Both the position numbers and the translations under genes were made by a program. Positions 59,698 to 64,000 of a DNA stretch of 64,000 nucleotides are shown one piece after another. Under the pieces are notes generated by a model. It was not told where the DNA came from and did not search any database. It saw only the letters and a program-made list of their open reading frames with translations. The stretch is from Tetracladium setigerum (lineage: Eukaryota; Ascomycota; Leotiomycetes; Helotiales): positions 1,302,001 to 1,366,000 of the forward strand of contig PZJY01000013.1 in assembly GCA_031472005.1 (NCBI GenBank), in the 5' to 3' direction. Every line of letters starts with the position of its first letter. The first letter of the stretch is position 1.

Positions 59698-60626
59698 TTG
59701 CAGACCTTGCATATCAACAGGGATTTGAGACCCCCCAAATTCATACCCTACGAGAGTATTCACGCTCACGAATCGCATCAGACGACGACCCGCCTTTACC
59801 ACCCCTACATGTCACCTCTGGGTCGTGGTATTGATATGCGTCAAAGATCTGGGATTCCACGTACTCGGGCGTATGAAGAAGATCGGTGCTCTTTGTTTAT
59901 CAACGACCTATATGATGCACGGGTGTATTAGGGTGAGGGCATTACATCCTTCTTTGTGCAGAAACATGTGTATCTGGCTTTCTTTGGTATACTGGTCCCA
60001 AATGGTGGCACTACAATCTAATCGTCGCCACACTCCCGGTCTGGTAGTTATTCGCCCCATAGCTTAATTGGTGTCTATCCTAACGAACGATAAAGACACG
60101 ATGCGAGCCGGTCTCAAAGGGCTTCTGAGTTTTTGGATGAAGATATTGATAACATTGTGTACTTTTATAATCGCTATGAAAGCACAAATGAGCAAGGAAC
60201 TTCAGAGCCCAACCAGAAGAGTTTGGAGCGAGAGAGGCAGGAACGTCAAAGACTGGAGCGTGAGAGAGTTGAGCAAGAGAGATTGGAGTTGAGAAGAATA
60301 GAGCAGGGATTGGAGCGGGAGGACTTGCAGGAAAGGTTGATTCAAGCTTTACAAGCCCAAGAAAAGACAAATCGGGAAACATAGCATCAATGGGAACATT
60401 ACAAACGAGACCAAGAAAGGCAAGAGGACGAGAGACGACGGCAGCAGACCCGGGAACAGGGAGACAGGAGCAAGAAAGGACACTCCAAGCTTCCGAGCGA
60501 ACTAGGAAGCGCGGCACGCAACTGTATATGAGATTATTGTCTCTAGTGTTACCGGAAATCAGGGCCAAGCACAAGAGCATCAATAAGCCCAGACAGATGG
60601 CCATCATACAGGGCAGGAGACTGTAG
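59698..60626 (+). pseudogene. Decayed coiled-coil gene with in-frame stops
   Basis: A single frame reads as protein from about 59698 to 60510 but carries stops at 59929 (TAG), 60019 (TAA), 60091 (TAA) and 60382 (TAG). All could come from C-to-T changes of CAG or CAA. Protein-like stretches either side include ESIHAHESHQTTTRLYHP, TSFFVQKHVYLAFFG and a Glu/Arg/Leu/Gln coiled coil of ERERQERQRL type. No frame shift is needed. No family is recognised. I read it as a relic mutated like the nearby transposon. Confidence 0.5.
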
Positions 60627-60639
60627 GCTCGAATTTGCA

Positions 60640-61430
60640 ATCGGGTCGAGAGTTGGTGGTGGCAGGCCCCAGCTCAGATACTGCTCGCACCCCACGAACT
60701 CTAGTAAATGGTCAACCCAGCAGGCGACAGGAGAGACTGGAGCTGGAGAAGCTGGAGCAGAAGCAGGAGAGGATGGAACAAGAAAGACAGGGGCGGGAGA
60801 GAACCGGAGAGGTTGGCGCAGGAGAAGTTGGAGCAAGAGAGGCTGGAGCTGAGGAGAATAGAGGAGAGAGAGAAGAGCGGAAGGACTTGGGGGAAAGATT
60901 TGCACATGGTTTACAAGCGCAAGAAATTTTACAACAAGAGAAGCGACGTGTACATGAACGGAAAAGCGAGAGCAAGAAAGGCAGGAGGAAGAGCTGCGGC
61001 GGCAAGAGACTGGGCAACACCAAAGAGGAGAGGAGGAGGCTCGGATACGTGAGAGGACACGCAATGATTCCGAGCGAGCTAAAAAGCGGTACACGCACTT
61101 AATATGGAGAGCATTGATAATGCAAGACAGGAGACTACTAGTCGAGAACTAGTGGTAGCAGACTAGAGCTACACTACTTGTCATCTTAGGACTCTAGTAT
61201 CTGGCAGACGACAGGACAAGCTGGAGCAAGACAAAGAGCGAAGTAGATTGGAGCAGGAGAGGCTGGAAGAGGAGAGGCGAGAACATGGGAGGTGGGAACA
61301 AGAGAAGACAATCCAGTCAGAGAGAAGTCTAGAGTCAACCATCAGACCATGGCCCAGGAGGCAGCGGGCAATATCGTCCTCTTATCGTTCAATTCAGCAA
61401 GCTTACTTCTACAGGATCCAACTCCGCTAG
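60640..61430 (+). repeat. Degenerate extra copies of the coiled-coil-coding segment
   Basis: The stretch encoding EQERLELRRIE at about 60268-60305 and the following LQERL...LQAQE part recur at about 60826-60935 (EQERLELRRIEE, then GLQAQEI in a shifted frame). A third, weaker copy is at about 61215-61310. Purine-rich GAG/AGG repeats dominate all three. These look like tandem duplications of one exon that then accumulated indels. Confidence 0.5.
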
Positions 61431-62744
61431 CTCAAACGCCCGACTCTGTCTGGATCACTTTCATGGTTCGAGAACGAGACATTTGGAGGACTGCTCAAAG
61501 TCTTCAGGTTTATTCCTCCGATCCATCCGAGATCGGGTGAATAGCCGTGAAGTACATGAGAAAGCGGGAACAGATGATGGTATATGATACTGACTTGAAT
61601 ATACTGACCCCACAAATGTGTCTCCAAGCTGCTATCGCCAACGGAAGCAACTTGTTGCTTTAATTCCGGAGAGTGAGACAAGTATTGATGAAGAGCTGGA
61701 AGCTTCTGTTTCTCAGCTATTATCTGGATCCGCCTCGCAGATGGAGGCTGATATCGAGTGAGGTTGTTGATGAGATAATTAGCAGACGGATACGTCTCTA
61801 GACCGGCGAAATACAAACGGCAAGATAAGGAGCTACATAGGACACCCTTCAAATGTAAGATCTCATATTTGCTGTTGAAATTCCATTGACATTCCATTGC
61901 ACAGCGGTAGGGTCCATGCGACAACCAAGCAACTGATCTTCCCCCAAAATCATATACCTAGTCCCCACACCATTATATCAGAACTTGGCGCGTGAGCTTC
62001 AATATGAATTGTTATAGCGGACACATGGACTCGGACAAGAGTGCTCCTTGGAAGTCCTGGAGAGAAAGGGAAGTCATTTCTAGATGCGAAGGAGATGGGA
62101 AATTAATAGAGCATCGGCTATGTTGGGAAGATTAACGACTTCATGATCAAGCTGCTGCAACAACACTCATTCCTCTTGACTGATTTAAGCCCGTATGCCT
62201 CATCCCGAGTGTCGTCTAGTGGAAAACTCTGACAACTCCATTCTGCCGGGCCGGAGGATTGGTCAGGGCAGCGCCATAGTAGCGAGCTTGATTGTTACTA
62301 GGGTCCGTTGACCCTTTCTTAATGTTGAATTTGACCTGTACAGTCCAATTGACAGCTACTTTCCTCTTCATTAAAGAGCTGCTGCCTCGTTTCGTATAGG
62401 ATGTACCACCTTAGACTGTCGTCTCTAGCAATCCTGCTCGAGGCATCAGAGGCGTATATCCATCCAGCGAGCCGGGAGATCACCCGAGTGCTTAAGCGTG
62501 CGGTCTAAGCGACGCGAACGCGCGGCGGTAGAAGCCCTTGCATACAGCCGAAGAGATGACGAGGATGGCCTGGGAAGTAATTGTGATGGGAAACGTGGCA
62601 TTCGGTATATCGCATCGCAATCAATAGCTTTTAAACTAGCCCCAACTCCATCTCCAGCAGGAGATATGAAGCCCACAGGAATTCCTGCGACACCAAATAA
62701 GTGGTCTGTGCACCATCATCAAAAGTAGAGTAAATTAGTAGAAT
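61431..62744. other. Intergenic / decayed sequence
   Basis: No supported gene. The segment lies between the decayed coiled-coil gene and the transposon. It may include the 5' terminal repeat of the transposon, but I could not find the matching repeat because the element's 3' end is outside the window. Confidence 0.4.
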
Positions 62745-64000
62745 AACTCTTTAATTATACAATTATAGCTCTAACAACTCGATCACAAGCTCGTCCGTAC
62801 ACTCCTGAGATAGTCGAAAGCCATCAAGAGTATTCTACTCCAAAGAAGTCCGAATTCTTCGCTACGTATGACCGAAATCATGGGAAGAAGTGGTTTACTA
62901 AAATTTGTAAAGAAGTGGATATTAATCGCTCAACAGGCTATCGATGGCTTCAACAGCGCACTCGGCTTGGTAAAGAAGGGTATAGGAGGAATCGCAGGCA
63001 GTCGAAGTTCCTTGGCCGAAAGTCTCGAGTATCGAAAACTACATGTAAATACCTTATAAGCAAAAGAAACCCGTACCGAAAGCAGCTGCTCGAATGCCAA
63101 ATCGGCCAGCTAAAGCTCCCGGTTAAGAAAAGAGCTCTCCAGGCCGCACTTAAAAAGAATACGAAAGGCGGCCAGCGCTATAAGATGGCGTACGTGAAAA
63201 AGAGGATTTCACCGGCAAATAAGGCAAAACGAGAAGCGTACGGGGCCGAGCATATGAATAAGCCGATTTATAGCTTTTGGGACCGAATCTTCTTTACAGA
63301 CGAGGCGCACATCGATCCTAGTCTTATGAAGACCGGTTATATTCTCCGGGAGCGAGGAAAGCGATTAGATCCGGATAATATATAAGAAAAGCCTTAAAAA
63401 GCCGGCAATCAATTACATATCGCTGCTTGGGTTAATTGGTACGCTAAGGCCGATAAGCTCGAGTTCTATCACGATGAACAAGATTATACCGAGCGCCCTA
63501 AACGTCCTCAAAAGCCTCGGACTCGTAAAAACGAGCCGGTCGAGTCGTACGAAGCTCGAGTAAAGGAGTGGGAAGCGAAGCTACCACATGAGGTAGAAGT
63601 TAAAGTTAAGGGTAATTCGATGACCTAAAAGTACTATGTGGACCGGCTTTTACCGGTCTATATAGGTGCAATTCAAAACGCTCGAGAGAGAGAGGATATC
63701 GAGTGGATTTTATAAGAAGATAACGATTTAAGCCATGGCCATAAAGTCCCCCGGAACCAGACCTCAACTCTAGCCCAAGACGCTCGGAACGCTGCTAATA
63801 TTACGCTACTCGTTCACCCTCCTTAATCACCTGATTTAAATCCGATTGAGGGATGTTGGTGCATTTTAAAAGAACGGATGCGTAAGCGTCAGTGGAATTC
63901 GCTCGACGAGCTAAAAGAGGTATTACAAGACGAATGGAGTATGATCACAATGAAAGAAATACAGGCTCGGATACTTGAGATGCCGAAGAGATGTAAAGAT
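62745..64000 (+). mobile_element. RIP-inactivated Tc1/mariner-type transposon (partial)
   Basis: One frame reads as a DDE transposase from about 62745 to the window end with no frame shifts. It has an N-terminal helix-turn-helix part (EVDINRSTGYRWLQQR), the first catalytic Asp in FFTDEAHIDP, the second in EDNDLSHGH, and the Tc1 block SPDLNPIEGCWCILKERM with the third acid. Five stops interrupt it at 63383, 63395, 63626, 63713 and 63824, all TAA. Two fall exactly where the family has Gln (QEDND and PPQSPDLNP), so all five are explained by CAA-to-TAA. No start ATG remains in frame; the element runs off the end of the window. Confidence 0.8.

Noticed and set aside
60549..61098. Long reverse-strand frames rich in Leu/Ser over 60549-61098
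   Set aside because: They are shadows of the purine-rich GAG/AGG repeats on the plus strand and show only low-complexity Leu/Ser runs.

Overview
The window looks like nuclear DNA of a filamentous ascomycete, probably Pezizomycotina and possibly Leotiomycetes. The signs are short introns (about 45-65 nt) with GT-AG ends and CTAA-type branch sites, fungus-specific families (XlnR-type Zn2Cys6 regulator, HET, Pth11-type rhodopsin-fold, LysM, fungal C2H2 family), and a transposon whose only lesions are CAA-to-TAA stops, as expected from RIP. The order name is an inference.

Layout. 1-2.4 kb: no gene. 2.4-4.4 kb: a 180-bp tandem duplication in front of a zinc-ribbon protein of unknown role. 5.4-6.0 kb: a doubtful membrane-anchored ORF. 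6.8-13 kb: a housekeeping block with CMS1 (-), CENP-T (+), SURF1/SHY1 (-) and a UBX-domain p97 cofactor (+). 13.8-16.6 kb: a secreted beta-helix carbohydrate enzyme. 18.3-26.1 kb: a compact sugar locus made of an XlnR-type activator, a GH31 alpha-xylosidase and an MFS sugar transporter. The last two share a promoter with two GGCTAA boxes and two CreA-type sites. 27.8-30.5 kb: a processive GT2 (cellulose-synthase-like) glucan synthase. 31.2-34.5 kb: a fused two-module C2H2 protein. 35-41 kb: a small orphan protein, an F-box protein and a HET protein. 41.7-44.6 kb: a secreted GH3 beta-glucosidase with three GC-AG introns. 46.7-48.7 kb: a multi-LysM secreted protein. 51-58.6 kb: an acidic-tract orphan, a Pth11-like receptor and a secreted Cys-rich PAN/Apple-like protein. 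59.4-64 kb: a decayed accessory tail with ACCTACC repeats, an HSE hairpin, a stop-riddled coiled-coil gene and a RIP-inactivated Tc1/mariner element running off the window end.

An important general point concerns sequence quality. In 11 genes the frame is repeatedly broken by one missing base, always in a mononucleotide run and mostly G or C (19 sites). Adding back exactly one base per site restores conserved protein sequence, and for the nine spliced or long models I summed it makes the total exon length a multiple of three. I therefore read these genes as intact and the breaks as consensus indel errors, not pseudogenes.

Functionally, the window combines plant cell-wall degradation (alpha-xylosidase, beta-glucosidase, beta-helix enzyme, sugar uptake and its regulator), cell-wall or surface functions (GT2 synthase, LysM, PAN-like protein, Pth11-like receptor) and self/non-self recognition (HET).
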